DNA from: Streptomyces anulatus | Lineage (GTDB): Bacteria; Actinomycetota; Actinomycetes; Streptomycetales; Streptomycetaceae | NCBI RefSeq assembly: GCF_014650675.1 | Contig: NZ_BMVK01000018.1 | Location: forward strand, 62,001 to 126,000 | Reading direction: 5' to 3' | Length of the DNA: 64,000 nucleotides | Shown: piece by piece, positions 1-7,415 of the stretch | Layout of the letters: each line of letters opens with the position of its first letter | Numbering within the stretch: position 1 is the stretch's first letter | Notes under the pieces: model-generated | Databases searched by the model: none | Seen by the model: only the letters and a program-made list of their open reading frames with translations | Told to the model about the DNA's origin: nothing | Program-made: the position numbers and the translations under genes

Positions 1-861
1 GCCGAACCCCTGGGCCACCAACTCCTTGTCGTAGCGGGTGCGGGGCCCGTCCTGCATCCGGTCGACGGCCGCCGCGCTGAACAGACTCTCTGCCGAGGCG
101 ACGAGGGCGATGGCCACGACGGTGCCGATGACCGTCACATCGGCGAGCCGGGCGAAATCCGCCCCGCCAGGCGGATCGATCGCGTGCAGCAGCCCGTTCA
201 CATCGGCCACCGCCGGCCGCAGCCCGGCCAGGGAGGCGACGGCGGTGACCAGGACGACCGCGACGAGAGGTGCCGGGACGAGGCGTACTCTGGCCGGGAG
301 CTTCGGCCACACCAGCAGCACGGCGACCGTTCCGGCGCCCAGGCCGAACGCGGTCATCGCCTCGTGGTTCGTGACGATCTCGACGGCGAGACCCGGGAGT
401 CCGGCCAGCGTGCCGAGACCGCTGCCCGGCTGTTCGGTGTCGGCCATGGCGTACACCTGGCCGAGCACGATGATCAGGCCGATGCCGGCGAGCATGCCCT
501 GCACCACGGAGACGGAGATGGCGCGGAACCAGCGGCCGAAGCGCGCCAGGCCCAGCACCACCTGGAGCAGTCCGGCGGCCAGCACGATCGGGCCGAGCGT
601 GCCGAGGCCGAATTCCGTGATCGCCTCGTAGACGAGCACGGCGAGTCCGGCGGTCGGACCGCTGACCTGGAGCCTGCTGCCAGGCAGGAAGCCGACGACC
701 AGCCCGCCGACGATGCCGGTGACCAGCCCCAGCTCCGCCGGTACTCCGGAGGCGACGGCGACGCCGACGCACATCGGCAGCGCGACCAGGAAGACGACGA
801 GTGACGCCATCAGGTCACGCCGTACGACGTGGGGGTTCTTGAGTTCCTTCGCGGAAATCAC
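1..861 (-). CDS. SulP-family inorganic anion transporter, N-terminal 287 residues (cut by window edge)
   Basis: This frame runs off the left edge, so only the amino-terminal half is seen. The translation begins ISAKELKNPHVVRRD, then a run of hydrophobic helices with LMASLVVFLVALPMCVGVAVASGVP, a GLVTGIVGGLVVGFLPGS segment and the SGPTAGLAV element that marks the transmembrane core of SulP/SLC26 transporters. These exchange or import sulfate, bicarbonate or other anions across the cell membrane. The start is a GTG at 859-861 with AAGGGA seven bases upstream. It lies 75 bp downstream of a beta-carbonic anhydrase gene on the same strand. In bacteria that pairing often marks bicarbonate handling, so bicarbonate is my inferred substrate; sulfate remains possible. 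The STAS domain, if present, lies outside the window. Confidence 0.85.
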   Translation of the reverse strand, partial: MISAKELKNPHVVRRDLMASLVVFLVALPMCVGVAVASGVPAELGLVTGIVGGLVVGFLPGSRLQVSGPTAGLAVLVYEAITEFGLGTLGPIVLAAGLLQVVLGLARFGRWFRAISVSVVQGMLAGIGLIIVLGQVYAMADTEQPGSGLGTLAGLPGLAVEIVTNHEAMTAFGLGAGTVAVLLVWPKLPARVRLVPAPLVAVVLVTAVASLAGLRPAVADVNGLLHAIDPPGGADFARLADVTVIGTVVAIALVASAESLFSAAAVDRMQDGPRTRYDKELVAQGFG

Positions 862-886
862 GGTGGGTTTCCCTTGTGGGTACGGT

Positions 887-912
887 CGCGCCCGGCCCGA
901 GGGCCGGGCGCG
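887..912 (-). terminator. GC-rich hairpin between carbonic anhydrase and SulP genes
   Basis: Positions 888-898 (GCGCCCGGCCC) pair perfectly with 901-911, extended by one pair on each side. The hairpin starts 25 bp after the carbonic anhydrase stop and ends 26 bp before the SulP start. There is no clear U tract. It could be a partial terminator that lowers transporter expression relative to the enzyme, or a processing or stability element inside one transcript. Confidence 0.5.
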
Positions 913-936
913 CGAGCGTGGGGGGAGGGAAAACCG

Positions 937-1533
937 TCAAAGGCGGGCGAACTCGGTCCCGCGCTCCGGTCGGTGGACGCTGACGGAGCCGGTGTGCACT
1001 TCGTAGTACCAGGCGTGCAGGCCGAGGGCGCCCTCGGAGAGCCGCTCGCGCACCGCGGGGTAGCCCCGCAGGGTGTCGAGCTGGGCGAGGGCGTGGGCCT
1101 GGATCGCCAGGGGGAGGTCGTCGGGGTCCGCGGCGGGGTCCCTGCCGTCCGTGGAGTGCTCCAGCCAGTGGCGGACGGCGGGCATGGCGGAGAGGTCGTC
1201 GCCGCGGAACACGGCGCCCACGGCGCCGCAGTGCGAGTGCCCGCACACGATGATGTCGCGCACCTGGAGCGCGCGCAGCGCGTACTCGACGGTCGCGGCC
1301 TCGCCCGTGGGGCGGTCCTCCGCCGGATAGGGCGGAACGATGTTGCCCGCGGTGCGGAGTTCGAAGAGCTGCCCCGGGCGGGCGCCGGTGATCAGTGAGG
1401 GGACGACACGCGAATCCGAGCACGTGACGAAGAGTGCTTCGGGGGTCTGGCCGTCCGCGAGACGTTCGAAGTGCTTTGCGTTCGCGGCGACGTGCTCGGT
1501 GAATGTCCGGGCGTGTTCTACGGGGGACTGCAT
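937..1533 (-). CDS. beta-class carbonic anhydrase
   Basis: A 198-residue cytoplasmic enzyme that interconverts CO2 and bicarbonate. The zinc and catalytic signature is intact: C38-S-D40-S-R42 (FVTCSDSRVVPS) and H99-S-H-C102 (VCGHSHCGAVGAV), the CxDxR plus HxxC arrangement of beta-carbonic anhydrases. The length is normal for the family. I chose the ATG at 1531-1533 because AGGAGG lies eight bases before it; a longer frame upstream reaches 1644 but has no good ribosome site. The SulP transporter follows on the same strand, so enzyme and transporter probably act together in bicarbonate supply. A 17-bp palindrome about 100 bp upstream (1629-1645) may control it. Confidence 0.93.
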   Translation of the reverse strand: MQSPVEHARTFTEHVAANAKHFERLADGQTPEALFVTCSDSRVVPSLITGARPGQLFELRTAGNIVPPYPAEDRPTGEAATVEYALRALQVRDIIVCGHSHCGAVGAVFRGDDLSAMPAVRHWLEHSTDGRDPAADPDDLPLAIQAHALAQLDTLRGYPAVRERLSEGALGLHAWYYEVHTGSVSVHRPERGTEFARL

Positions 1534-1849
1534 GGTGGCCTGCCTCCTGCATCCGGCGGTGCCGGGGAGCGGTGTGGTCGGGTCATATTGACGAATGCGC
1601 TGTTTACTATCGGATGAATGTTCGGAATGGTGAGGGTGCCTCACCTTGCGTTTTGCCGGACGGCGGTCGCTATGAGGCCCACTCCGGTCGCTCCGTACGG
1701 ATACGACTTCAGCTGAGCATATCGACCAGAACTTTGCTATCGCATTACCTTCTCGTGAAGGAACGCAAATGCGCCACCCGTGTCATTCATTCGGCTTGTT
1801 CTTTGTGATAGCCAATGGGCGGGGAGTGTCGCCGGGGGAGGCTGCGCCG
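1534..1849. other. intergenic region, 316 bp, no gene
   Basis: This stretch between the methyltransferase stop and the carbonic anhydrase start is visibly AT-richer than its surroundings, for example around 1720-1810. Open frames across it lack the G/C third-position bias of real genes here. It must hold the carbonic anhydrase promoter on the minus strand. The only clear structure I see is the palindrome at 1629-1645. Confidence 0.6.
1629..1645. promoter_or_regulatory. perfect 7-3-7 inverted repeat upstream of carbonic anhydrase
   Basis: GGTGAGG-GTG-CCTCACC is a perfect palindrome with a three-base spacer, about 96 bp upstream of the carbonic anhydrase start, in an AT-richer non-coding stretch. 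It has the form of a dimeric repressor or activator site. The regulator is unknown. No poly-T follows on either side, which argues against a terminator. Confidence 0.35.
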
Positions 1850-2545
1850 TCAGTGGCGGCGGCCGTGCAGGAAGAGGTGCGGCTCGGGTGCGCCGGCCGG
1901 ATGATCCGGGGTGAACAGCGCGCTGTGCTCCCACTCCACGACGACCCCCGCCCGCGTGATCAGGGCGGTGAACTCCTCCGCGCCGAAGCTGGAGACCCGG
2001 ACCGGCTGCCCCATGAACACCGCGTCCACGCCCGCGGCGTCCACCGGCACCGTCGCGGCGACCAGCAGCCCGCCGGGCCGCAGCGACCGCACGAGCCGCT
2101 CCAGCAGCTCGCGCTGCTCTCCGCGCTCCATCTGCAGCAGCGAGAAGTACACACAGACCGCGTCGAACTCGCCCTCGGACAGGAGGAGATCGCGGACGTC
2201 CGCACACCGGAACTCCGCCGTCGGCACCTGCCGGGCCGCGAGCGCGGTCATCACCGGCGACACATCGACGCCCAGCACCCGGTGCCCCGCGGCCGCCAGG
2301 GTCTGTGCCGTGGGCCGGCCCGTCCCGCTGCCCACGTCCAGCACCCGGCTCCCCGGGGCCAGGTCCGCCAGCAGCCGCTCCAGCGACTCGCGGTGGGCGG
2401 CCGAAGCGGCGAAGGCCCGTTCGTACTCCGCCCCCAGCGCGTCGAACACCGCCGCGGCCGGACGTCCGCGGCCGGCCGCCGCGTCCGGAAGCCCCTGGCC
2501 TTCCCGGGGTTCCCCGCGGTCACCGAGTCCCTGGCGCTCACCCAT
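1850..2545 (-). CDS. class I SAM-dependent methyltransferase
   Basis: A 231-residue soluble protein. Residues 67-77 read RVLDVGSGTGR, the glycine-rich SAM-binding motif I. About 20 residues on, VLGVDVSPVM is the acidic end of beta-2, and CADVRDL and VCVYFSLLQM fit the later motifs of small-molecule methyltransferases of the UbiE/Methyltransf_25 type. The start ATG at 2543-2545 has GGAAGGA about eight bases upstream. A long in-frame extension to 2959 exists but runs over the neighbouring plus-strand gene and has no ribosome site. The substrate cannot be told from sequence. The gene stands alone, divergent from a small membrane protein. Confidence 0.8.
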   Translation of the reverse strand: MGERQGLGDRGEPREGQGLPDAAAGRGRPAAAVFDALGAEYERAFAASAAHRESLERLLADLAPGSRVLDVGSGTGRPTAQTLAAAGHRVLGVDVSPVMTALAARQVPTAEFRCADVRDLLLSEGEFDAVCVYFSLLQMERGEQRELLERLVRSLRPGGLLVAATVPVDAAGVDAVFMGQPVRVSSFGAEEFTALITRAGVVVEWEHSALFTPDHPAGAPEPHLFLHGRRH

Positions 2546-2696
2546 CGAGGCGATCCTTCCGTGGTCCGGCGGCCGGCCGGGATCCGTGTACCCGGCCGCT
2601 GTGAGCGTCCCCCAGCGAGCGCCTGAGTATGCGGGTCCCGCGCCCCTGAGTACGTTCCCCGATGTTCCGGTCACCGGGCCGTTGTTCGATGACCGC

Positions 2697-2966
2697 ATGA
2701 CCTCCGAAGCGCCGCGCCGCCCCCGCATCCAGCACGTCACCACCGCAGGCTCCGCCCTGGCCGTCACGCTGGTCCCGCTGGTGGTCGGTGTGCTGCTGGC
2801 CAAGACCATGGCGGCGGACCCGATGACGTCGGTGAACGCGCTCGTCACCCATGGCACGCACCGTCCTCGGGTGTCGCCCAAGGAGTGGCGCCGGTGCGGC
2901 GGCCACGCGCTGCGGCGGCTGCGGACCGCCGAACGGGTCTCCCTCGCCCGTATCGGCATGCGCTGA
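2697..2966 (+). CDS. small single-pass membrane protein of unknown function
   Basis: An 89-residue protein with one hydrophobic helix near the amino terminus (about residues 17-39, AGSALAVTLVPLVVGVLLA) and a basic carboxyl half rich in Arg, with WRRCGGHALRRLR. The codon third positions are almost all G or C, which supports it as real. No family is recognised. No convincing Shine-Dalgarno precedes the ATG at 2697, so the start is uncertain. It is divergent from the methyltransferase and convergent with the ABC exporter. Confidence 0.5.
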   Translation: MTSEAPRRPRIQHVTTAGSALAVTLVPLVVGVLLAKTMAADPMTSVNALVTHGTHRPRVSPKEWRRCGGHALRRLRTAERVSLARIGMR

Positions 2967-3019
2967 CGCCGTCCGACCGATGAGGTCCGGCCGGACGGCG
3001 TGGGGGGCGGGCGCCCGGG

Positions 3020-4918
3020 TCAGCGGACCGGCTGGGCCGTCCTGTCCCCGTCCGACGACGGCCGCTCGAACTGGGTGCGGTACAGCTCCTCGTACCTTCC
3101 GCCGGCCGCGAGCAGTTCGGTGTGCGTGCCGTTCTCGACGATCCGGCCCGCCTCCACGACCAGGATCCGGTCGGCGGCCCGTACGGTCGAGAGCCGGTGG
3201 GCGATCACCAGGGCGGTCCGGCCCGCCAGCGCTTCGGCCAGCGCCTCCTGGACGGCGGCCTCCGAGGTGGAGTCGAGGTGCGCGGTCGCCTCGTCGAGGA
3301 TCACGACCCGCTGACGGGCCAGCAGCAGCCGGGCGATGGTGAGGCGCTGGCGCTCCCCGCCGGAGAGCCGGTAGCCGCGCTCGCCCACCACCGTGTCGAG
3401 CCCGTCCGGCAGCGAGGCGATCAGACCGTCGAGCCGGGAGCGGCGCAGGGCGTCCCAGACGTCCTCCTCGGAGGCGTCGGGCCGGGCGAGCAGCAGGTTG
3501 GCCCGCACCGACTCGTGGAAGAGATGCCCGTCCTGGGTGACCATGCCGAGCGTGTCCCGGATCGAGTCGGCGCTCAGATCGCGTACGTCGACACCGTTCA
3601 GCCGCACGGTGCCGGCGTCCGTGTCGTACAGCCGGGGCAGCAGCTGCGCGATCGTCGACTTGCCCGCTCCGGAGGAGCCCACCAGGGCGATCATCTGGCC
3701 CGGTTCGGCACGGAAGGAGACCTCGTGCAGGACCGGTGTGCCGCCCCGGTCGTCGAGCGTGGCGACCTCCTCCAGCGAGGCGAGGGAGACCTTCTCGGCG
3801 GAGGGGTAGCCGAAGGACACCTTGTCGAACTCCACGGAGACCGGGCCCTCCGGCACCCGGCGGGCGTCCGGCTTCTCCTCGATCAGCGGCTTGAGGTCCA
3901 GGATCTCGAAGACCCGCTCGAAGCTGACGAGCGCGCTCATCACCTCGACCCGGGCCCCGGCGAGGGCGGTGAGCGGCGCGTACAGCCGGGTCAGCAGCAG
4001 CGCCAGCGCCACGACGGCCCCCGGCTCCAGGCTGCCGCGCAGGGCGTAGTAGCCGCCGAGTCCGTAGACCAGGGCCAGCGCCAGGGCGGAGACCAGCGTG
4101 AGGGCGGTGATGAACGCCGACTGGGCCATCGCCGTACGGATGCCGATGTCACGCACCCGGTCGGCGCGGGCGGCGAATTCGGCCGACTCGTCGGAGGGGC
4201 GCCCGAAGAGCTTGACCAGCGTCGCGCCCGGGGCGGAGAACCGCTCGGTCATCTGGGTGCCCATGGCGGCGTTGTGGTCGGCGGCCTCCCGCTGGAGTCC
4301 CGCCATCCGGGCCCCCATCCGGCGGGCCGGCACGACGAACACCGGGAGCAGCACCAGTGAGAGCAGCGTGATCTGCCAGGAGATCGTGAGCATCACGGCG
4401 AGCGTCAGCAGCAGCGTGACGACGTTGGACACGACGCCGGAGAGCGTATTGCTGAAGGCCCGCTGCGCGCCGATCACATCGTTGTTGAGCCGACTGACCA
4501 GGGCGCCGGTCCGGGTCCGGGTGAAGAAGGCCACCGGCATCTTCTGCACATGGTCGAAGACGGCGGTGCGCAGGTCCAGGATGAGGCTCTCGCCCAGCGT
4601 CGCCGACAGCCAGCGGGTGAGCAGGCCGAGACCGGCCTCGACGACGGCGATGAGCGCGATGAGCAGGGCGAGCCGGGTGACCGTCCCGGTGTCCGCACCG
4701 TTGACGATCGCGTCGACGACCTTCCCGGCCAGCAGCGGGGTGGCCACCGCGAGCAGCGCCGTCAGGACGCTCAGCAGCAGGAAGCGGTAGATCCGCCGCC
4801 GGTGGGGCCGGGCGAAGACCATGATGCGGCGCAACGCCGTCCGGGAGAAGGGCCGGCGGTCCTGCTGGGCGTTCATCGCACTGTGCAGCGAATGCCACGC
4901 CGTGACTTCCATGTCCAT
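3020..4918 (-). CDS. ABC exporter, fused membrane and ATPase domains
   Basis: A 632-residue half-transporter. The type I exporter membrane domain covers about residues 45-340 (six helices, with coupling sequences such as SRLNNDVIGAQRAFSNTLSG). The ATPase domain follows: Walker A GSSGAGKST near 414-422, Q-loop VTQDGHLFHES, signature LSGGERQ near 518, Walker B VVILDEAT near 538 and H-loop AHR near 574. Such proteins dimerise to export lipids, peptides or drugs. The start at 4916-4918 has GGAG seven bases upstream. A promoter of MerR-activated type lies about 85-115 bp upstream (5002-5032), so expression is probably induced by a small molecule, which would fit drug efflux. The substrate is unknown. 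Confidence 0.92.
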   Translation of the reverse strand: MDMEVTAWHSLHSAMNAQQDRRPFSRTALRRIMVFARPHRRRIYRFLLLSVLTALLAVATPLLAGKVVDAIVNGADTGTVTRLALLIALIAVVEAGLGLLTRWLSATLGESLILDLRTAVFDHVQKMPVAFFTRTRTGALVSRLNNDVIGAQRAFSNTLSGVVSNVVTLLLTLAVMLTISWQITLLSLVLLPVFVVPARRMGARMAGLQREAADHNAAMGTQMTERFSAPGATLVKLFGRPSDESAEFAARADRVRDIGIRTAMAQSAFITALTLVSALALALVYGLGGYYALRGSLEPGAVVALALLLTRLYAPLTALAGARVEVMSALVSFERVFEILDLKPLIEEKPDARRVPEGPVSVEFDKVSFGYPSAEKVSLASLEEVATLDDRGGTPVLHEVSFRAEPGQMIALVGSSGAGKSTIAQLLPRLYDTDAGTVRLNGVDVRDLSADSIRDTLGMVTQDGHLFHESVRANLLLARPDASEEDVWDALRRSRLDGLIASLPDGLDTVVGERGYRLSGGERQRLTIARLLLARQRVVILDEATAHLDSTSEAAVQEALAEALAGRTALVIAHRLSTVRAADRILVVEAGRIVENGTHTELLAAGGRYEELYRTQFERPSSDGDRTAQPVR

Positions 4919-5001
4919 GGGGCGCTCCGAGGTCTGACGGCCCCCGGTTCCCCCGACGGCCTGCGGATCCCGTGGGCCGTGCGGCCCCGGGTTCACTCGG
5001 A

Positions 5002-5032
5002 ACGCTATGACCTCAGGCTTGGTTGAGGTCAA
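5002..5032 (-). promoter_or_regulatory. MerR-type promoter of the ABC exporter (19-bp spacer with dyad)
   Basis: Read on the minus strand, TTGACC (5027-5032) and TAGCGT (5002-5007) are separated by exactly 19 bp. The spacer carries an inverted repeat: TGACCTCA at 5008-5015 mirrored by TGAGGTCA at 5024-5031. An overlong spacer with a centred dyad is the hallmark of promoters untwisted by MerR-family activators, and CCTCAA...TTGAGG-like arms are common for that family. It points at the ABC exporter gene starting at 4918. No merR-like gene lies in the window, so the regulator must be elsewhere. Confidence 0.55.
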
Positions 5033-5122
5033 GGACGCGGGCCGGAGACGTCGTGGCGCGCCCCGGTCGCGGCGACCGCGCGGCCGTTCGGAACGGTCAT
5101 GCGGGGCTGGCATGATCAGGGG

Positions 5123-5836
5123 ATGAACGAGTGCATCATCGCCGCGTGTGACGGGGCGTCGAAGGGAAATCCGGGGCCCGCCGCCTGGGCGTGGGTGGTC
5201 GCCGACGCGCAGGGGAACCCCGTGCGCTGGGAGGCCGGTCCGCTCGGCACCGCGACGAACAACGTCGCCGAGCTCACGGCGCTGGCGGAGCTGCTGGAGT
5301 CCACCGGTCCGGCGGCGCGCGTCGAGGTGCGGATGGACTCGCAGTACGCCATGAACGCGGTGACCAAGTGGCTGCCGGGCTGGAAGCGCAACGGCTGGAA
5401 GACCTCCGGCGGCAAGCCCGTCGCCAACCGTGAGCTGGTCACGCGCATCGACGCCCTGCTCACCGACCGTTCGGTGACGTTCCGCTATGTGCCCGCACAC
5501 CAGGTGGACGGCGACCCGCTCAACGCGATCGCCGACCAGGCGGCCAGCGAGGCGGCCGTGGCCCAGTGCCCGGCCGGTACGGCGCACGGTGCCACGGCGC
5601 TGCCGGTGCCGGCGCCCGCGCGGTCCACGAAGGGGCGGTCGGAGGCGTCCGGGGCTTCGGGCGGCGCGAAGGGGAGGAGTGCCGCGGGCGCGTCCCGGGG
5701 CGGGCGATCCACGGGCACGATCACGGCGCGCTTCGCGGGCCGGTGCCACTGCGGAAAGCCGTACGCGGCCAAGGAGCCGATCGCGAAGAACCCGAACGGC
5801 TGGGGCCACCCGGAGTGCCGCACCGCTCCCGCCTGA
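5123..5836 (+). CDS. rnhA: ribonuclease HI with C-terminal Cys/His extension
   Basis: A 237-residue protein that should cleave RNA in RNA:DNA hybrids. Residues 1-140 carry the RNase H core: D10 in CDGASKGNPG, E50 in NNVAELTAL, D72 in RMDSQYA, then VPAHQVDGDPLNAIAD with H126 and D138. This matches the DEDD metal site and the flexible His of RNase HI. After a Ser/Gly/Ala linker the end (about 208-234) reads RCHCGKPY...GHPEC, a C-x-C...H-x-x-C set that may bind zinc. Ordinary RNase HI is near 155 residues, so this extension is extra. I took the ATG at 5123; an in-frame ATG 24 bp upstream is possible. Confidence 0.9.
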   Translation: MNECIIAACDGASKGNPGPAAWAWVVADAQGNPVRWEAGPLGTATNNVAELTALAELLESTGPAARVEVRMDSQYAMNAVTKWLPGWKRNGWKTSGGKPVANRELVTRIDALLTDRSVTFRYVPAHQVDGDPLNAIADQAASEAAVAQCPAGTAHGATALPVPAPARSTKGRSEASGASGGAKGRSAAGASRGGRSTGTITARFAGRCHCGKPYAAKEPIAKNPNGWGHPECRTAPA

Positions 5837-5920
5837 TCACGCGAGGACATCGGAGGAACGCCCGGAGGGCGGTCCGGCCGGTCGCGGAGGCGTCACGGGG
5901 GCCGTGGGGAGGCCGGAGGT

Positions 5921-6430
5921 CTAGAGGTCGGCCCAGACGAGACGGCCCGCCAGTGCGGCGCGCGTGCCCCAGCGGGCCGCCAGCGCGTCGACGAGCAGGA
6001 GTCCCCTGCCGTCCTCCGCCAGGTGGTCGAGCATGTCGTCGTCCTCGTGGCCGTCCGTCGCCGGGACCCCGGCGACGGGAAGGCCCGCCGAGTCGCCCGG
6101 CGACGCCGGCGACGGGATCCGGGCCCGGCCGCGATTCCATACGCAGATCCGCACGCCGTCCGCGGAGCGCAGGAGCCGGCAGCGGATCTTCCGGGTGGTG
6201 GTGTGCTGTACGGCGTTGGTGACCAGCTCGGTCACTATCAGAGCCGCCGCCTCGATCCGTTCGGCCGGTTCGCCCCAGGCCCGCATGGCCTCCTGGACCC
6301 GGTGGCGGGCCTCCGGAACGCCCCCGGGCAATCGGGGAACCCACCAGCTGTGTGCACCTCGGGTACCTCCGGCACCTCGGACACCTCCGTCATCGGGAGC
6401 ATGCTCCGCGCAACTGACTATTTCCGACAT
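5921..6430 (-). CDS. ATP-binding anti-sigma/serine-kinase-type regulator (HATPase_c)
   Basis: A 169-residue GHKL ATPase like the many Streptomyces relatives of SpoIIAB/RsbW. The N box reads IVTELVTNAVQHTT near residues 64-78, a degenerate G1 box follows, and the end has LAEDGRGLLLVDALAARWG, the G2-like glycine box of this family. Members bind ATP and phosphorylate an anti-sigma antagonist or act with a partner regulator. It is divergent from a helix-turn-helix/DUF5753 gene. That pairing is common in Streptomyces and suggests one regulatory unit. The start ATG at 6428-6430 has GAGAG eight bases upstream. A nested inverted repeat (6436-6476) occupies the shared promoter region. Confidence 0.85.
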   Translation of the reverse strand: MSEIVSCAEHAPDDGGVRGAGGTRGAHSWWVPRLPGGVPEARHRVQEAMRAWGEPAERIEAAALIVTELVTNAVQHTTTRKIRCRLLRSADGVRICVWNRGRARIPSPASPGDSAGLPVAGVPATDGHEDDDMLDHLAEDGRGLLLVDALAARWGTRAALAGRLVWADL

Positions 6431-6435
6431 GTATG

Positions 6436-6476
6436 CACTCTCGGCGCAAAGCGCATACTTTGCAAGCGACAGAGTG
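6436..6476. promoter_or_regulatory. nested inverted repeat in a divergent promoter region
   Basis: CACTCT (6436-6441) pairs with AGAGTG (6471-6476), and inside it GCAAAG (6446-6451) pairs with CTTTGC (6458-6463). The 41-bp dyad fills most of the gap between the ATPase gene (minus strand, start 6430) and the helix-turn-helix gene (plus strand, start 6518). It is a good candidate operator for the DUF5753 regulator controlling both directions. Confidence 0.45.
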
Positions 6477-6517
6477 TGTAGTGCTCCGCCCCGGGGCTCG
6501 ACGACGAAGGCAGGCGC

Positions 6518-7351
6518 ATGCGAGCCCGATCCGGTCCCACCGTGGAGCACCGCGTCCTCGCGGTCCGCCTCCGTATGCTGCGGGAACGCGCGGGAATCAG
6601 CCTGCGCTCCGCGGCCGAGGCGCTCGACGCCCACCCCGCCACCGTCCGGCGCATCGAACGTGCCGAGACCGGACTCGACGCCCGGCAGGTCGGCGAACTG
6701 CTGCGCTGCTACGGCGTTTCGCCCGCCGTCGCCGAGCCCATCATGGCCGGGCTCGGAGCCGCGAACCTGCCCGGCTGGTGGCATCGGTGGCGGGACGCGA
6801 TGGACGGCTGGCAGCAGGACGTCATCGGAGTGGAATCCTCGGCGAGCCTCGTGCGCACCTGGCACCCCGCGCTGGTGCCCGAGCTGCTGCGCACACCCGC
6901 GTACGCCGCCGCGCTCCACCGTACGCAGTACCCCGAGGACAGCCCCGCCCGCCGGGAACGCCGCGTCGAGCTGCTCCGGGAGCGTCGCCGCCGCATGGGC
7001 GAGCGCGGGGCCGCCCTGTGGGCCCTGTTCCCGGCAGCGGCCCTGTATACGCGGGTCGGCGACCGGGAGACCATGGACGGGCAGCGGGCCGCGCTGGCCG
7101 AGGCGATGCGCGAGCAGCACGTCACCGTCCAGGTGGTGCCCATGGACCACCCGCCGCACCCCCTGACCGGAGTGCCGCCCCTGCACATCCTCCGGGTGCC
7201 CGCACCCGAGATCGGGGACCAGGCGGTGCTGGAGACCCCGGGCGTCCGGGTCGACGTCATCGACGACCCCGAGGCCGTGATGGCCCACCGCATCCGGCTG
7301 GACGCGGCGTGCGCCGCCGCACCCGGCCCCGGGACCCCGCTGCCGGGGTGA
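6518..7351 (+). CDS. helix-turn-helix (XRE) transcriptional regulator with DUF5753 domain
   Basis: A 277-residue DNA-binding protein. Residues 13-66 form an XRE-type helix-turn-helix (LRMLRERAGISLRSAAEALDAHPATVRRIERAETG). From about residue 95 the protein has the DUF5753 ligand/effector region typical of actinomycete regulators (VESSASLVRTWHPALVPELLRTPAYAAAL, later VTVQVVPMDHPPHP). Such genes sit next to small DUF397 proteins or GHKL ATPases and influence development and antibiotic production. Here the partner is the divergent ATPase. AGGCAGG precedes the ATG at 6518. The operator is probably the dyad at 6436-6476. Confidence 0.9.
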   Translation: MRARSGPTVEHRVLAVRLRMLRERAGISLRSAAEALDAHPATVRRIERAETGLDARQVGELLRCYGVSPAVAEPIMAGLGAANLPGWWHRWRDAMDGWQQDVIGVESSASLVRTWHPALVPELLRTPAYAAALHRTQYPEDSPARRERRVELLRERRRRMGERGAALWALFPAAALYTRVGDRETMDGQRAALAEAMREQHVTVQVVPMDHPPHPLTGVPPLHILRVPAPEIGDQAVLETPGVRVDVIDDPEAVMAHRIRLDAACAAAPGPGTPLPG

Positions 7352-7415
7352 CCCGCCCCGGCACCCGGCCTCCGTCCCGGATGCGGCGGGCCCCGACGCC
7401 GTACAGCGTGGGGGA

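Noticed and set aside
1503..1808. A 101-codon plus-strand frame in the gap upstream of carbonic anhydrase
   Set aside because: It overlaps the start of the carbonic anhydrase gene and lacks the strong G/C third-position bias seen in real genes here.
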